Shown here in pieces: positions 7,959 through 15,393 of a stretch of DNA of 34,923 bases (position 1 is its first letter; each line of letters begins with the position of its first letter). Below the pieces are notes generated by a model, which saw only the letters and a program-made list of their open reading frames with translations, had not been told where the DNA came from and ran no database searches. Both the position numbers and the translations under genes were made by a program. Source of the DNA: a virus. The stretch covers positions 1 through 34,923 of IMG/VR virus record IMGVR_UViG_3300009026_000028, one strand, 5' to 3'.

Positions 7959-8225
7959 TCATATTCGCACACCTTCCAACATATCACAAAACAGATCAAC
8001 GCTCTGTGATCCTTGTATCATGATGATGTTCGGTGCTCGCTGGAGCTGCTTGTCAGATCTCGGCGTATGTCCTGATTTTACCTCGATGTAGACACCGTAG
8101 GTTGGGAGGTAGAAATCAAGTTGGCAATCATTGTGCTCCTCCTCAATGAATGCGATACCAGCATCCGTAAGGCGCTGTCTAACCTTATTTTCGAGCGGGC
8201 AAGTTAGTTGTTTTACTGGATTCAT
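7959..8225 (-). CDS. PD-(D/E)XK-like nuclease domain protein
   Basis: A protein of 88 residues from the ATG at 8225. The start is fixed by a 4 nt ATGA overlap with the upstream DUF551-like gene, although the frame is open further upstream. A helix with Glu12 (PLENKVRQRLTDAGI) is followed by QLDFYLPTYGVYIEVKSG, giving Asp37 and the E48-V-K50 pair. This is the D-(n)-ExK core of PD-(D/E)XK nucleases such as Holliday-junction resolvases, VSR and restriction enzymes. The protein is minimal in length, so it may act as a dimer. A role in phage recombination or host DNA breakdown is possible. The substrate is not predictable. Confidence 0.6.
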   Translation of the reverse strand: MNPVKQLTCPLENKVRQRLTDAGIAFIEEEHNDCQLDFYLPTYGVYIEVKSGHTPRSDKQLQRAPNIIMIQGSQSVDLFCDMLEGVRI

Positions 8226-8533
8226 TGTTTTCTCAGTGGTGATGGAAATTGCACTGGCATCCAATAGGATCCTACATACCAGCTCTCTATCGGCGTATCC
8301 CATGCCTGAAAGTGCATGCCTCCATGATTGCACCATAGCACATCTCCATTGTCATTGGCGTCAGAGGCGGCTGGTTTACGCATGGAAACTGGTATCCAAC
8401 CATCAGGATCGGCCTCCTTGTGAATTGGCGTTAGGTTGCATACCTGGTTAACTTCATATTCCTCACCTGTGGTTTCCATATACCGGCACCAGATGGATCG
8501 CTTTGGACCATCAATCCTGTCCCAAGCACTCAT
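8222..8533 (-). CDS. DUF551-like phage protein
   Basis: A protein of 103 residues. DGWIPVSMRKPAASDANDNGDVLWCN is typical of the DUF551 family, whose members begin with a W-I-x-V-x-x-x-x-P signature followed by a V-L strand and end in a Y/W-x-P strand. Here the end is YVGSYWMPVQFPSPL. DUF551 is common in phage early regions and has no known function. It is coupled by ATGA to both its upstream and downstream neighbours. Confidence 0.7.
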   Translation of the reverse strand: MSAWDRIDGPKRSIWCRYMETTGEEYEVNQVCNLTPIHKEADPDGWIPVSMRKPAASDANDNGDVLWCNHGGMHFQAWDTPIESWYVGSYWMPVQFPSPLRKQ

Positions 8534-8766
8534 TTAGCCTCCCAAATAGCCGTAAACTCACGGTACGTGCGGTATCTCCGCGTTGGTTCTCTGCCTGGGT
8601 AATACTCGACATCCGTCCAAGCACCTAGGATAGAGGTATCGCGTCCAACCGTTTTGCAATCCATACCCTTGATACAGCCACAGTAATAATCAGACCTCTG
8701 CTCGGCAGTGAGTATAAGATAGACGACCCACAAGATGTGAATCCAGAGGAAATTTAAGACTTTCAC
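8530..8766 (-). CDS. Small membrane-anchored protein
   Basis: A protein of 78 residues starting at GTG (8764-8766), coupled by a GTGA overlap to the gene upstream. Residues 4-20 (LNFLWIHILWVVYLILT) form one hydrophobic helix near the N-terminus. A Cys-containing soluble domain with many Tyr and Arg follows (DYYCGCIKGMDCK, RRYRTYREF). The hydrophobic stretch lacks a lipobox and probably acts as an uncleaved anchor. Function is unknown. Position in the early train suggests a host-takeover or envelope-directed protein. Confidence 0.6.
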   Translation of the reverse strand: MKVLNFLWIHILWVVYLILTAEQRSDYYCGCIKGMDCKTVGRDTSILGAWTDVEYYPGREPTRRYRTYREFTAIWEAK

Positions 8767-8954
8767 TTTTTAGGTTCCCATGTCTTTGTACCATCAGGGT
8801 GTTGGACTAATTCAACCTTAACCTTGCCGGTGAGCGCATCGATTTGCCCTTGCCTATATCCAATACCGTAAACTTCACCGATTACACACACCCAGAACAC
8901 TGTGGCCGCTGCACACCCAGATAGAAAAACTGAAGTATATGAAAGACCGCTCAT
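8763..8954 (-). CDS. Small transmembrane phage protein
   Basis: A protein of 63 residues with one membrane helix (about 6-30, SYTSVFLSGCAAATVFWVCVIGEVY). A conserved-looking tail follows with the run GYRQGQIDALTGKVKVEL, then HPDGTKTWEP. I associate this tail type with small single-pass proteins found in many phages, function unknown. AAGGAGG lies 5 nt before the ATG, one of the best ribosome sites in the window. Its start abuts the stop of the 54-residue gene upstream, and its end overlaps the next gene as GTGA. Confidence 0.65.
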   Translation of the reverse strand: MSGLSYTSVFLSGCAAATVFWVCVIGEVYGIGYRQGQIDALTGKVKVELVQHPDGTKTWEPKK

Positions 8955-9119
8955 CTATGCCTCCTTCGTAAATTGTTGCCTTTTCTCAAGCTCCATCACT
9001 CGATCGCGCAACTCATCTATTAACTTGTTCTGGCCCTTTATGAGCTGCACGAGGTGTTCAGAACACCACTCTAGGTGTTTAATTCTTCTTCCATAATAAA
9101 ACCAGTTAAAGATGTTCAT
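8955..9119 (-). CDS. 54-residue coiled-coil microprotein
   Basis: A short reading frame of 54 codons, beginning MNIFNWFYYGRRIKHLEW. It ends in a heptad-like helix with the run LVQLIKGQNKLIDELRD followed by MELEKRQQ. Support comes from AGGAGG four bases before the ATG, an ATGA overlap with the preceding gene and a stop codon directly abutting the next ATG. Together these fill the otherwise empty gap in the train. The helix suggests oligomerisation or partner binding. No family is recognised. Confidence 0.65.
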   Translation of the reverse strand: MNIFNWFYYGRRIKHLEWCSEHLVQLIKGQNKLIDELRDRVMELEKRQQFTKEA

Positions 9120-9325
9120 CCTGCCTCCTGCGTGGCCATCTCGTCTAGCGCCGCGAAATATGCGTCCTTAGCCGTGTTAAAATCTCCGAGCAATTCCTCG
9201 TTGGTCAAGGCGCGCAAAACTTGCTGCCCATCCCTGTCTTCCACCACCGCGCTAGGTCTGTATTTCGATCGGTGAAATTCAATTTCAAACGTGCATCGTA
9301 GCTTCTCTAGTTTCCACTTGTTCAT
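9116..9325 (-). CDS. Hypothetical protein
   Basis: A protein of 69 residues. The N-terminal half is beta-like and basic (WKLEKLRCTFEIEFHRSKYRP) and the C-terminal half an acidic helix (NEELLGDFNTAKDAYFAALDEMA). AGGAGA precedes the ATG, and ATGA overlaps join it to both neighbours. No function is recognised. Confidence 0.6.
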   Translation of the reverse strand: MNKWKLEKLRCTFEIEFHRSKYRPSAVVEDRDGQQVLRALTNEELLGDFNTAKDAYFAALDEMATQEAG

Positions 9326-9627
9326 CCTAATCTCCTTTTTGTCTGCAATCGCTCTAGTTCTTCAAGCTCAGGCAGTGTGATGGTACTTTCGCATTCCTTT
9401 GACACCAGATATGAAAACCGCACATCCTCTTTATTGGTTAACCCGTGCAAATTTTCTTTTGCCCGGTCACGCTCGCGAACCTTGCGTGCTACGGCAGCGC
9501 AACCTGCTTCAATCAGTTTCTTCTCGGTCGGCGTTAGGTCACTCCAATGTGCAGCGCAAAAACCTTTCTTACGAACCGCCCTTCCTCGGGCCTCTAGGTA
9601 TATCTGGCCTAAACTCTTCTTTTTCAT
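9322..9627 (-). CDS. Hypothetical helical protein
   Basis: A protein of 101 residues, strongly charged and mostly helical (GQIYLEARGRAVRKKG, LTPTEKKLIEAGCAAVARKVRERDRAKENL, LPELEELERLQTKRR). No catalytic pattern is visible. It overlaps its upstream neighbour as ATGA and its downstream neighbour in the same way, placing it in the coupled early train. The basic N-terminus and acidic C-terminus resemble small regulatory phage proteins, but nothing specific can be claimed. Confidence 0.6.
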   Translation of the reverse strand: MKKKSLGQIYLEARGRAVRKKGFCAAHWSDLTPTEKKLIEAGCAAVARKVRERDRAKENLHGLTNKEDVRFSYLVSKECESTITLPELEELERLQTKRRLG

Positions 9628-9950
9628 ACGGCGTCAACCTCTCCGATGGCCCTATCCACTAGATTCACCAACCGGATATCATCCAGCTTGTTTTCACGCA
9701 TGTTACCCTTATAGGCTCCATAAGGGATGTATTTCTTTGCCGACTGCAATAGACCTGTAAGTTCCTTTATTCTCGCCTCCTGGGCGTCACGAACCTGGCG
9801 CAGGGCTTCAAAGATTACTGGTTCTGCGCCGGTGGCACTATAGCTGGAGGATGTCCTGCCTAATCCGAATGTGATGTCTATGGCCTCATCGTCTATCCTC
9901 TTACTCGTGGATTCAGCGATGCTCCGTAGTTCGTTGTCAGACTGTTTCAC
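9624..9950 (-). CDS. Hypothetical protein
   Basis: A protein of 108 residues starting at GTG, with AGGAGA four bases upstream. A central helix (EALRQVRDAQEARIKELTGLLQSAKKYI, shown here in part) is coiled-coil-like. The C-terminal piece (DIRLVNLVDRAIGEVDAV) is another helix. The start overlaps the stop of the 54-residue gene upstream as GTGA. Function unknown. Confidence 0.6.
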   Translation of the reverse strand: MKQSDNELRSIAESTSKRIDDEAIDITFGLGRTSSSYSATGAEPVIFEALRQVRDAQEARIKELTGLLQSAKKYIPYGAYKGNMRENKLDDIRLVNLVDRAIGEVDAV

Positions 9951-10111
9951 ATGGTCTCCTTATTTAACTTCTCTAACTCGGCCAAAGTCTCAGGATCCTT
10001 TAGAATCTCAACCACCCTGCTGAAGATCTTTGCCTGCAGTTCAATTGGACAAAGTTGCAATATTGCTAGGCAGAATATTCTTTCAACCGTCGCAGATAGT
10101 AGATGTCTCAT
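9947..10111 (-). CDS. 54-residue helical microprotein
   Basis: A short reading frame of 54 codons beginning MRHLLSATVERIFCLAILQL and ending LEKLNKETM. It is predicted to be almost entirely helical. Its TGA overlaps the GTG start of the next gene by the GTGA arrangement used throughout this train, and it fills the gap between its neighbours. The ribosome site is weaker (GGAAA close to the ATG). The hydrophobic, Cys-containing N-terminal helix (about 12-23) could associate with membrane or a partner. Confidence 0.55.
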   Translation of the reverse strand: MRHLLSATVERIFCLAILQLCPIELQAKIFSRVVEILKDPETLAELEKLNKETM

Positions 10112-10123
10112 ACGTTTCCATCT

Positions 10124-10390
10124 TTACCGGTATTGACAGGCCCTTGCTCGCCGTGTTTCATCTACCGTGTTCCAGTAGCGATCCTTGCAACGGGTGCAAC
10201 AGAACGCTTGCTGATAGGACCTTTTCTGCACCCGTCTCTCACAGGTTGGGCAGGTTATAGTCATACCAACCTTAGCCGATTTAGACGCGTCATAGGTGGC
10301 GATCATACCGCCTACCCGACAGGTAACGCTACCTTCATCACACTGGTCGTCCAATGCCTCCGCCTCTGTCACATGGTTGTCATTGTTCAT
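10124..10390 (-). CDS. Small zinc-finger-like protein
   Basis: A protein of 88 residues from the ATG at 10390, chosen because GGAGA lies 5 nt upstream and because the ATG overlaps the stop of a preceding 30-residue gene as ATGA. An upstream in-frame ATG at 10447 has no ribosome site. CPTC (47-50) and CCTRC (64-68) form a four-Cys zinc ribbon or treble-clef pattern within ITCPTCERRVQKRSYQQAF. Small zinc-ribbon phage proteins often bind nucleic acid or host polymerase. The role here is unknown. Confidence 0.65.
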   Translation of the reverse strand: MNNDNHVTEAEALDDQCDEGSVTCRVGGMIATYDASKSAKVGMTITCPTCERRVQKRSYQQAFCCTRCKDRYWNTVDETRRARACQYR

Positions 10391-10479
10391 TTGTCTCTCC
10401 AGCAGGAGAAACAATAGCAAATCGTAAAACACGCCGCTATTGAACATGTTATAATTGCATCATAAACGCTAGTATTCAT
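10387..10479 (-). CDS. 30-residue Cys-rich hydrophobic microprotein
   Basis: A 30-codon frame beginning MNTSVYDAIITCSIAACFTI and ending in WRDK. It is supported by AAGGAG a few bases before the ATG and by an ATGA overlap with the zinc-finger gene. The hydrophobic span of about 17 residues, with five Cys, could insert in the membrane. The frame is very short, so it could instead be a leader peptide that couples translation of the downstream gene. Confidence 0.45.
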   Translation of the reverse strand: MNTSVYDAIITCSIAACFTICYCFSCWRDK

Positions 10480-10652
10480 TTTCTCCTTTTAGATTGGTGA
10501 ACCGCCTGAATCTATTCGGCTGACACCCACTCAGTTGGGAGCATTATGCACCTAGCACAGCACCCGCTGTGATTTGGCACCGCCTTATTCCGCCGTTGGC
10601 ACGGTTCGTATAGTAGAATACACGGTTGGCGGTGGGTGGAAAGAACTTAGAC
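10480..10652 (-). other. Non-coding gap, probable leader or promoter zone of the - strand gene train
   Basis: 173 bases without a supportable gene on either strand. A perfect 6 bp hairpin (CACAGC at 10556-10561, loop ACCC, GCTGTG at 10566-10571) lies in the middle with no T-run, so it is not a clear intrinsic terminator. On the - strand, CATAAT lies just downstream of the hairpin and could be a -10 element, but no good -35 is visible. No tRNA fold was found. Confidence 0.3.
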
Positions 10653-11045
10653 CTACCGCAACTCTGCCTTCCAACCAACGTCGTCCACCGTGATGCTACG
10701 AACACTCACCAAACGTGGCTTGGACACCTCAGCGTGCACCGTGTTAAACAGCGGCACCTGACCATAGTACCGGTCATGGTGCACAGAGATGAGCCGCCTC
10801 TCAGTCCTATGTGCCTCAGCCCTATCCTCGTACCAGCTGATAGACCGGATACGCACCGGTGATGAACACTTGGCCATTGCTTGGGCCAAGTAGAGGTATA
10901 GATCCGCGCGGTGGTGGTCTATGCGACCAAACTCAGAACGCTTCACCCGGTTAAGGTGGGTGGAGAAGCGACCAATGCGGTTGGTAACGCCATAGTAGAC
11001 CGCCATGTCGTGGATGGGGCAGAGGATTTCGTAGACGTGGTGCAT
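10653..11045 (-). CDS. GIY-YIG nuclease domain protein
   Basis: A protein of 130 residues. The GIY-YIG signature appears as HVYEI (3-7) and VYYGVTN (16-22), followed by the conserved Arg and His (R26, H30 in GRFSTHL) and a candidate catalytic Glu (E82 in HRTERRLI). The domain is complete but there is little beyond it for DNA recognition. It begins 1 nt after the double GIY-YIG gene ends and has AGGTG four bases before the ATG. It is probably a homing-type or stand-alone nuclease. Confidence 0.75.
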   Translation of the reverse strand: MHHVYEILCPIHDMAVYYGVTNRIGRFSTHLNRVKRSEFGRIDHHRADLYLYLAQAMAKCSSPVRIRSISWYEDRAEAHRTERRLISVHHDRYYGQVPLFNTVHAEVSKPRLVSVRSITVDDVGWKAELR

Positions 11046-11046
11046 G

Positions 11047-12159
11047 CTACACCTGCGCCCTTCCGAAGGAGAATGACATATAGATTAGCTTGCGCTTAGA
11101 GATACTGTACGCCGCATCCACCTCGTCCAGCTTGCGGAGATGCTCCAACACCTCAGCCTCAGGTGCGCCAGATTTATCGAGCCGCTTAGCCTCCTTGGTG
11201 ATAGCCTTGCGGTCAAGGAAGCGCTGCGCCTTCTGTGTCGGTGTGAGGTGTGACCACGGTGTGTCGCGTTTGTAGGCGGGAATTAGGCCAGCCTTGCGCT
11301 TCTCGTAGGTCTCGAGGTAGAGCCGCTTACGCTCCTCCATCTGCTCAGGCGTAAACTGCTTGTGCTCGGTGACGTAGGGACCACGTTTTTTACCTCTGGC
11401 TCTCTCGCCGATGGCCGCCTTCTCCTCGTCGGTGAGGTTACGGCGTGGTTTGCTAGCTCCGAGTTCGTGTCCACCAACACCTGACAATTTGTTATAAAAA
11501 CCTTCTGTACCGTAAGCAGCAATCCGCTTAGCGATCTCCGCCTGCTCGACGAGAATGACCTCCCATTTCTTTAATCCTGACGCTAGTTTTATGATTTTCC
11601 AATTCTTGTCATATATTTTGGAATACATTTCGTTATGACCACAATTAATCGGCGGGTCTCCTCTGAGCCACTTCTTTAATCCAGTCTCGTGCATCGCCAT
11701 GCGACACCAGCCATCATCCCTGTCAGAATTGTATTCTTCAGCACCTTCACCGATATAGACCGGGATGTCGTCCACGGTTATAGCATAAACGCAGCACAGC
11801 TTGTCCCATGTCTTTAAACCAATCTTACCGCCACCACGAATGTTGATGGTTGGTTTTACTAACCCGATAAGTCTAGCCTCCTCTGCTTCAGCGGATGATT
11901 GAGCATTGCGCCCGTCCCACTCCGCGATCTTCTCGAACCTGTAACCAGGATTCTCTAGCAGGTAGTCATATAGTTCGTGATGACCAGTTCCTGGAGCGTG
12001 CGTACTAATAGACTTCTGGTGTGACTGGATTCGGTCGTAAAATACCCTATTCCATTTAGTGAACTGAGTCTTACCCTTGCCGATGTATAGAACCTCTCCA
12101 GTATTGCTAACGATTCGGTAAACGTAGTGAACTTCTCTTTCGTGCCTTTGTTTGCTCAT
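11047..12159 (-). CDS. Protein with two tandem GIY-YIG nuclease domains, homing endonuclease-like
   Basis: A 370-residue protein. Domain 1 (about 10-110) has HYVYRI (11-16), LYIGKGK (24-30), R43 and H47, and a Glu cluster EAEEARLIGL (91-100). Domain 2 (about 120-225) has CVYAI (123-127), VYIGEGA (134-140), R153 and H157, and VEQAEIAKR (204-212) followed by FYNKL. Past 235 comes a basic, NUMOD3-like stretch (RRNLTDEEKAAIGERARGKKR), which in homing enzymes contacts DNA, then a charged helical tail. It lies downstream of the capsid gene, separated by its terminator, the usual setting for a free-standing homing gene. CCTCC rather than GGAGG precedes the ATG, so the ribosome site is absent. Confidence 0.75.
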   Translation of the reverse strand: MSKQRHEREVHYVYRIVSNTGEVLYIGKGKTQFTKWNRVFYDRIQSHQKSISTHAPGTGHHELYDYLLENPGYRFEKIAEWDGRNAQSSAEAEEARLIGLVKPTINIRGGGKIGLKTWDKLCCVYAITVDDIPVYIGEGAEEYNSDRDDGWCRMAMHETGLKKWLRGDPPINCGHNEMYSKIYDKNWKIIKLASGLKKWEVILVEQAEIAKRIAAYGTEGFYNKLSGVGGHELGASKPRRNLTDEEKAAIGERARGKKRGPYVTEHKQFTPEQMEERKRLYLETYEKRKAGLIPAYKRDTPWSHLTPTQKAQRFLDRKAITKEAKRLDKSGAPEAEVLEHLRKLDEVDAAYSISKRKLIYMSFSFGRAQV

Positions 12160-12215
12160 GGAGGTAGAACACTAGCAAGTAAGAATTTTGCATAAGAAGT
12201 TTTAATTAATACAAC

Positions 12216-12249
12216 GAAAAACCGCTGCAGGATTGCTCCTGCAGCGGTT
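12216..12249 (-). terminator. Strong intrinsic terminator after the major capsid gene
   Basis: An 11 bp perfect stem (12222-12232 pairing with 12237-12247) with a 4-base loop, extended by two A-T pairs. On the - strand it is followed by TTTTT (12217-12221). It lies 33 nt beyond the capsid gene stop and reads in the capsid gene's direction. It should end the abundant capsid transcript before the GIY-YIG genes. Confidence 0.9.
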
Positions 12250-12281
12250 GAATCTTACTCGATTGCTTAAGTCAAACTAAA

Positions 12282-13712
12282 TTAATAATTTGTGTAAGCG
12301 TTTGTCACGAAGCCTCTCCCGAACATCTTCGAATTCACGCATTTCTTTGCGAATGAAGTTGCGAATCCTTTCGAATTCACGAAGTCTGTGAGCATGTAGT
12401 TAGGTGTGGTGTACAGTTTTTGGTACTCCGCGAGAACGTAACCGGTCTCAACCCAGCTATCACCTTTGTAACCCATGAGGAACTCGTCCACAGGGTAGTG
12501 AGGATCAGCATAGACTTTGAGTCCAGTGAGGTCTCCAACATATTGGATACCTTGAGCAGTTGCGGAACCTTTCGACACGAATTGTGGGAGGGTTTCGATG
12601 ACTGTCAGGGCTTGCATACCAACGAGCAACCAGTTACCACGGACACGGTTAGTGGCGCGGAAGATGAAGTTGCTGAGGGTAGTGATACCGTCGATGATCG
12701 ACAACTTGTGGGTTTGATATGATACGTTAGTATCAGGTACTGCGTCCCAAGTTACAACACCAGCGTTGGCGCGTCCACGAATATCATTGATGACCGTACG
12801 GTTCTTTTGATATTGGAGGGCACCTGTGATGGCGTTAAGAAGAACTGACTCTGCTTTGATGTTGTACATCGCTTGCAAGTTTTGGTCAGCCTCTTCAGTC
12901 CAATTGGTTTTGAGCTTGTAGACTTGCGCCGTTACGGGTGCAGATGTCAATTTGAGCTCGAGACCTTGGAGGTTGCTGTTGCCTTCAGAGTTGTAGGCGT
13001 ATGTTGCGAGGGCCTCAGTGGTATTAGCTGCGCCAGCGACGCTGATAGCGCCAGTAACGTAGTTGATTGTACCAGTGAAAGAACCAGCGAGAACACCGTT
13101 TCCATCATCTTGAGCAACTCCAGATCCAACAGTCACAACCACTGTACCAGCGCGAACTGGTGTGTATGCGAGTGTTCCGGATGCTGCACCAGAACCGTTT
13201 GTGGTGCTGATGGATTCACTGTCAACTACTTCAGAGGAATCTGTGTAGCGGTCAGTTGCACCAGCGAGTGCTTGCCACATAGGCGATCCAGCAGGGACGT
13301 TTCCTTTTGCTTGGCTTGTGACGATGTCCATATAGACGATCTGACTTGTGGGTCCTGGCATAGGCTGCAAGGAGACCAATTGGTCAATGATGTCGTTTTC
13401 GGACATGTTAGCGATGATTGGGAAAATCCATTTATCAAAGCTACCGAGGTTTGAGGTACGTGTGCTTTCATCCATTGCTCCGTACTTACGGCGGCAATTT
13501 TCCAACATAACGGCTGCATAGCGAGCTTTGTGCTCGGGCATGTGGCCGACTAATTCTTTCCAACCTTTCGCTTCCCAGAGGCCGCGAGGGTTGTCTTTGA
13601 TCCCAGCTTCACGAATGGACAGGGCGGCTCCGAGTTCAAGCGCTTCAGAGACGCTTGGAACAGAACCGGCGCCAGAGGCCAACGTGGGGCGATCTTCATG
13701 CATTACGATCAT
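12282..13712 (-). CDS. Major capsid protein, T4 gp23-like (HK97 fold)
   Basis: A 476-residue capsid protein. The region WIFPIIANMSENDIIDQLVSLQPMPGPTSQIVYMD (around 95-129, given in parts elsewhere) matches the gp23-type family signature in which QPMPGP (116-121) precedes a strand. The C-terminal half has the P-domain pattern NWLLVGMQALTVIETLP and LTGLKVYADPHYP. Residues about 165-255 are Ser, Gly and Thr rich and beta-like (GTVVVTVGSG, GTINYVTGAISV). They look like a surface-exposed inserted domain. It is preceded by the protease-scaffold gene and followed by a strong terminator, as expected for a highly expressed late gene. GGAG lies 10 nt before the ATG. The folding helper is plausibly the GroES-like protein at 31648. 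Confidence 0.9.
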   Translation of the reverse strand: MIVMHEDRPTLASGAGSVPSVSEALELGAALSIREAGIKDNPRGLWEAKGWKELVGHMPEHKARYAAVMLENCRRKYGAMDESTRTSNLGSFDKWIFPIIANMSENDIIDQLVSLQPMPGPTSQIVYMDIVTSQAKGNVPAGSPMWQALAGATDRYTDSSEVVDSESISTTNGSGAASGTLAYTPVRAGTVVVTVGSGVAQDDGNGVLAGSFTGTINYVTGAISVAGAANTTEALATYAYNSEGNSNLQGLELKLTSAPVTAQVYKLKTNWTEEADQNLQAMYNIKAESVLLNAITGALQYQKNRTVINDIRGRANAGVVTWDAVPDTNVSYQTHKLSIIDGITTLSNFIFRATNRVRGNWLLVGMQALTVIETLPQFVSKGSATAQGIQYVGDLTGLKVYADPHYPVDEFLMGYKGDSWVETGYVLAEYQKLYTTPNYMLTDFVNSKGFATSFAKKCVNSKMFGRGFVTNAYTNY

Positions 13713-13746
13713 TTTATTTTACTCCAGTTTTGGTTTTGTTTTGAGA

Positions 13747-14670
13747 TTATTTTACACCGGCGAGGCGTCGCACAAGCGCCATCGATTCATCGAGTGAACC
13801 AATTTTGGGGCGTGTGAATTCCATCACAGAGTATTTGCTAATCTCGGTTGCTGGCTTACCGTCTTTAGGGGCCGCTCCCTCTTTTTTCGACTCAGCGACT
13901 ACCTCTTTAACTTCCTCAGTCTTTTCGACTTTGGTTGCTTTGGGTGTAGCTTCGGGCTTTGTCTCATTCGCTTCCGCAGGTGTCATTGACTCCTGTAAAG
14001 CTAAAACGTCTTTGGATGTTTTGCATTCGTCGAGTTTCTTGCGAATCTCGTCGGTCAATTTTTCACCCAATTGCATCTCAACGAGCGTACGTGAGAGGCG
14101 GGTTGTATCAGCATGATAGCGCTCAGCCATCAATGTCAACGCTTTACCCTTTACATCGACATCTTTATTGAGGCCTTTGTAACGTTCAGCGAGGATATCA
14201 AGGGCGCTTGTTGCGACTTCATACCGGTTTTCCAAAGTAGCCATCTTGCCTTTGAGCGTCTCGGAGAGCTTGTAGTATGACTTACCGCGTTTAACCGCCT
14301 CAGAGAGGAGGGTACCACGGGAGACAAACTTCTGCGCTGTTTTACCAAGCGACTCGTGGAGTTGCTTTGCGTATGCAGCGAGCTTTGTGTTGACAGCAAC
14401 AAGGGATGTTTGGTCTTTGACGAGTTGGATGTTAGCCTTGCGAGGTGCTTCGACCGCCTCTGTAAGACCTTTTTCAATAGCTGACAATTCTTCGTGAAGT
14501 TTCTTCGCGTCCCAGTCAATGGAGCGATCCTCTGCTTGGGCTGCTGAGATTTCACGATGAAGGTTGTCGGCTCGATTAAAGGCCTCCGAGATTTGGGACG
14601 GAGACATATCGCTAGGTTTGGATCCTTTTAGTGAGAGAATACTCTCACGAATTTCACCTAGTTTCTTCAT
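13747..14670 (-). CDS. Possible internal in-frame scaffold product
   Basis: The Met at residue 242 of the protease-scaffold fusion (ATG at 14670) follows AGGTGAAA, a ribosome-site-like sequence about four bases away. It lies at the boundary between the protease and the coiled-coil domain. Initiation there would give about 307 residues of pure scaffold, like the nested Nu3 product inside lambda gene C. This is a proposal from position and sequence only. Confidence 0.35.
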   Translation of the reverse strand: MKKLGEIRESILSLKGSKPSDMSPSQISEAFNRADNLHREISAAQAEDRSIDWDAKKLHEELSAIEKGLTEAVEAPRKANIQLVKDQTSLVAVNTKLAAYAKQLHESLGKTAQKFVSRGTLLSEAVKRGKSYYKLSETLKGKMATLENRYEVATSALDILAERYKGLNKDVDVKGKALTLMAERYHADTTRLSRTLVEMQLGEKLTDEIRKKLDECKTSKDVLALQESMTPAEANETKPEATPKATKVEKTEEVKEVVAESKKEGAAPKDGKPATEISKYSVMEFTRPKIGSLDESMALVRRLAGVK

Positions 14671-15393
14671 TTTCACCTGTGTTTTAATTGTTTTCACAGT
14701 TTCTTCTAATTGTCCAGCTTCGTCCGAGACGATTGGGTTAGAAATGGTTTCAGACACGATCGTTGGTGCACCGTGCGTTGGCTGAGCTAAATCGCTAATC
14801 TTAATGGTATGGTCTGTGGACTCGCATTTAGGTGTCAAAATTGCTTGGACGAAACTAGGTGTATGGACAATATCCCAACCTTCACAGACGAAATCTTCAC
14901 AAACGTAGGTCTGTCCACCGCGTGATTCAACTGAACCGAAACCGCGTGAAGAGACCATTGGATTGTAACCATTCTCAATGAGGGTACGAATCTTTTGACC
15001 CTCAGGCGTGTCGAGTAGGAGGACTTCACCGTAAACTGTGCCATCCTCGTTGAGTTTGGCATTGGTGACCATGTGGGAAATTGGGCTGCGAAGATCGATA
15101 CGACCGCTCTCTGGGTGTTCGAGTAACCCGAATGAGGCACGGCTCTTGATGAGGCGTTGGAGATGGCTATCTTCCTTAAGGTTGCTCTCCCAAACCCGGC
15201 GTGGGTAGATGCGACCATTACCGTTGACTACGTCACATACTGAGAAGGTACCAGGGATGGAGTACGTCGTAAGTTTACGACCAGCGCTCTCGGAGATCTG
15301 CTCCTTAATATTGCGTCGGTCTGGGTTGAATGGCCAAGTGTCTTCAAGAAGGATCTTACTCACGATATAGATATGCGATCGCGGGTGCGGCAT
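13747..15393 (-). CDS. Prohead protease (T4 gp21-like, U9/S77) fused to head scaffold
   Basis: A 548-residue protein. Residues 1 to about 195 are the protease: NGNGRIYPRRVW (57-68), LLEHPESG with His93, SPISHMVT (103-110), then VSSRGFGS with Ser148/149 and WDIVHTPSF with Asp174. This matches the His-Ser-Asp order of gp21-type prohead proteases. Residues about 225-500 are charged and helical (coiled-coil), and the extreme C-terminus (MEFTRPKIGSLDESMALVRRLAGVK, last 25) is conserved-looking. This is typical of a scaffold that binds the capsid protein. In T4 these are separate genes (21 and 22), so here they are one polypeptide. An internal ATG at 14670 may also produce free scaffold. No ribosome site precedes the ATG at 15393. 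Confidence 0.85.
   Translation of the reverse strand: MPHPRSHIYIVSKILLEDTWPFNPDRRNIKEQISESAGRKLTTYSIPGTFSVCDVVNGNGRIYPRRVWESNLKEDSHLQRLIKSRASFGLLEHPESGRIDLRSPISHMVTNAKLNEDGTVYGEVLLLDTPEGQKIRTLIENGYNPMVSSRGFGSVESRGGQTYVCEDFVCEGWDIVHTPSFVQAILTPKCESTDHTIKISDLAQPTHGAPTIVSETISNPIVSDEAGQLEETVKTIKTQVKMKKLGEIRESILSLKGSKPSDMSPSQISEAFNRADNLHREISAAQAEDRSIDWDAKKLHEELSAIEKGLTEAVEAPRKANIQLVKDQTSLVAVNTKLAAYAKQLHESLGKTAQKFVSRGTLLSEAVKRGKSYYKLSETLKGKMATLENRYEVATSALDILAERYKGLNKDVDVKGKALTLMAERYHADTTRLSRTLVEMQLGEKLTDEIRKKLDECKTSKDVLALQESMTPAEANETKPEATPKATKVEKTEEVKEVVAESKKEGAAPKDGKPATEISKYSVMEFTRPKIGSLDESMALVRRLAGVK

Noticed and set aside
10480-10652. Possible tRNA or small RNA in the gap
   Set aside because: Only one 6 bp hairpin forms. 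No cloverleaf with anticodon arm and T-arm could be drawn on either strand.
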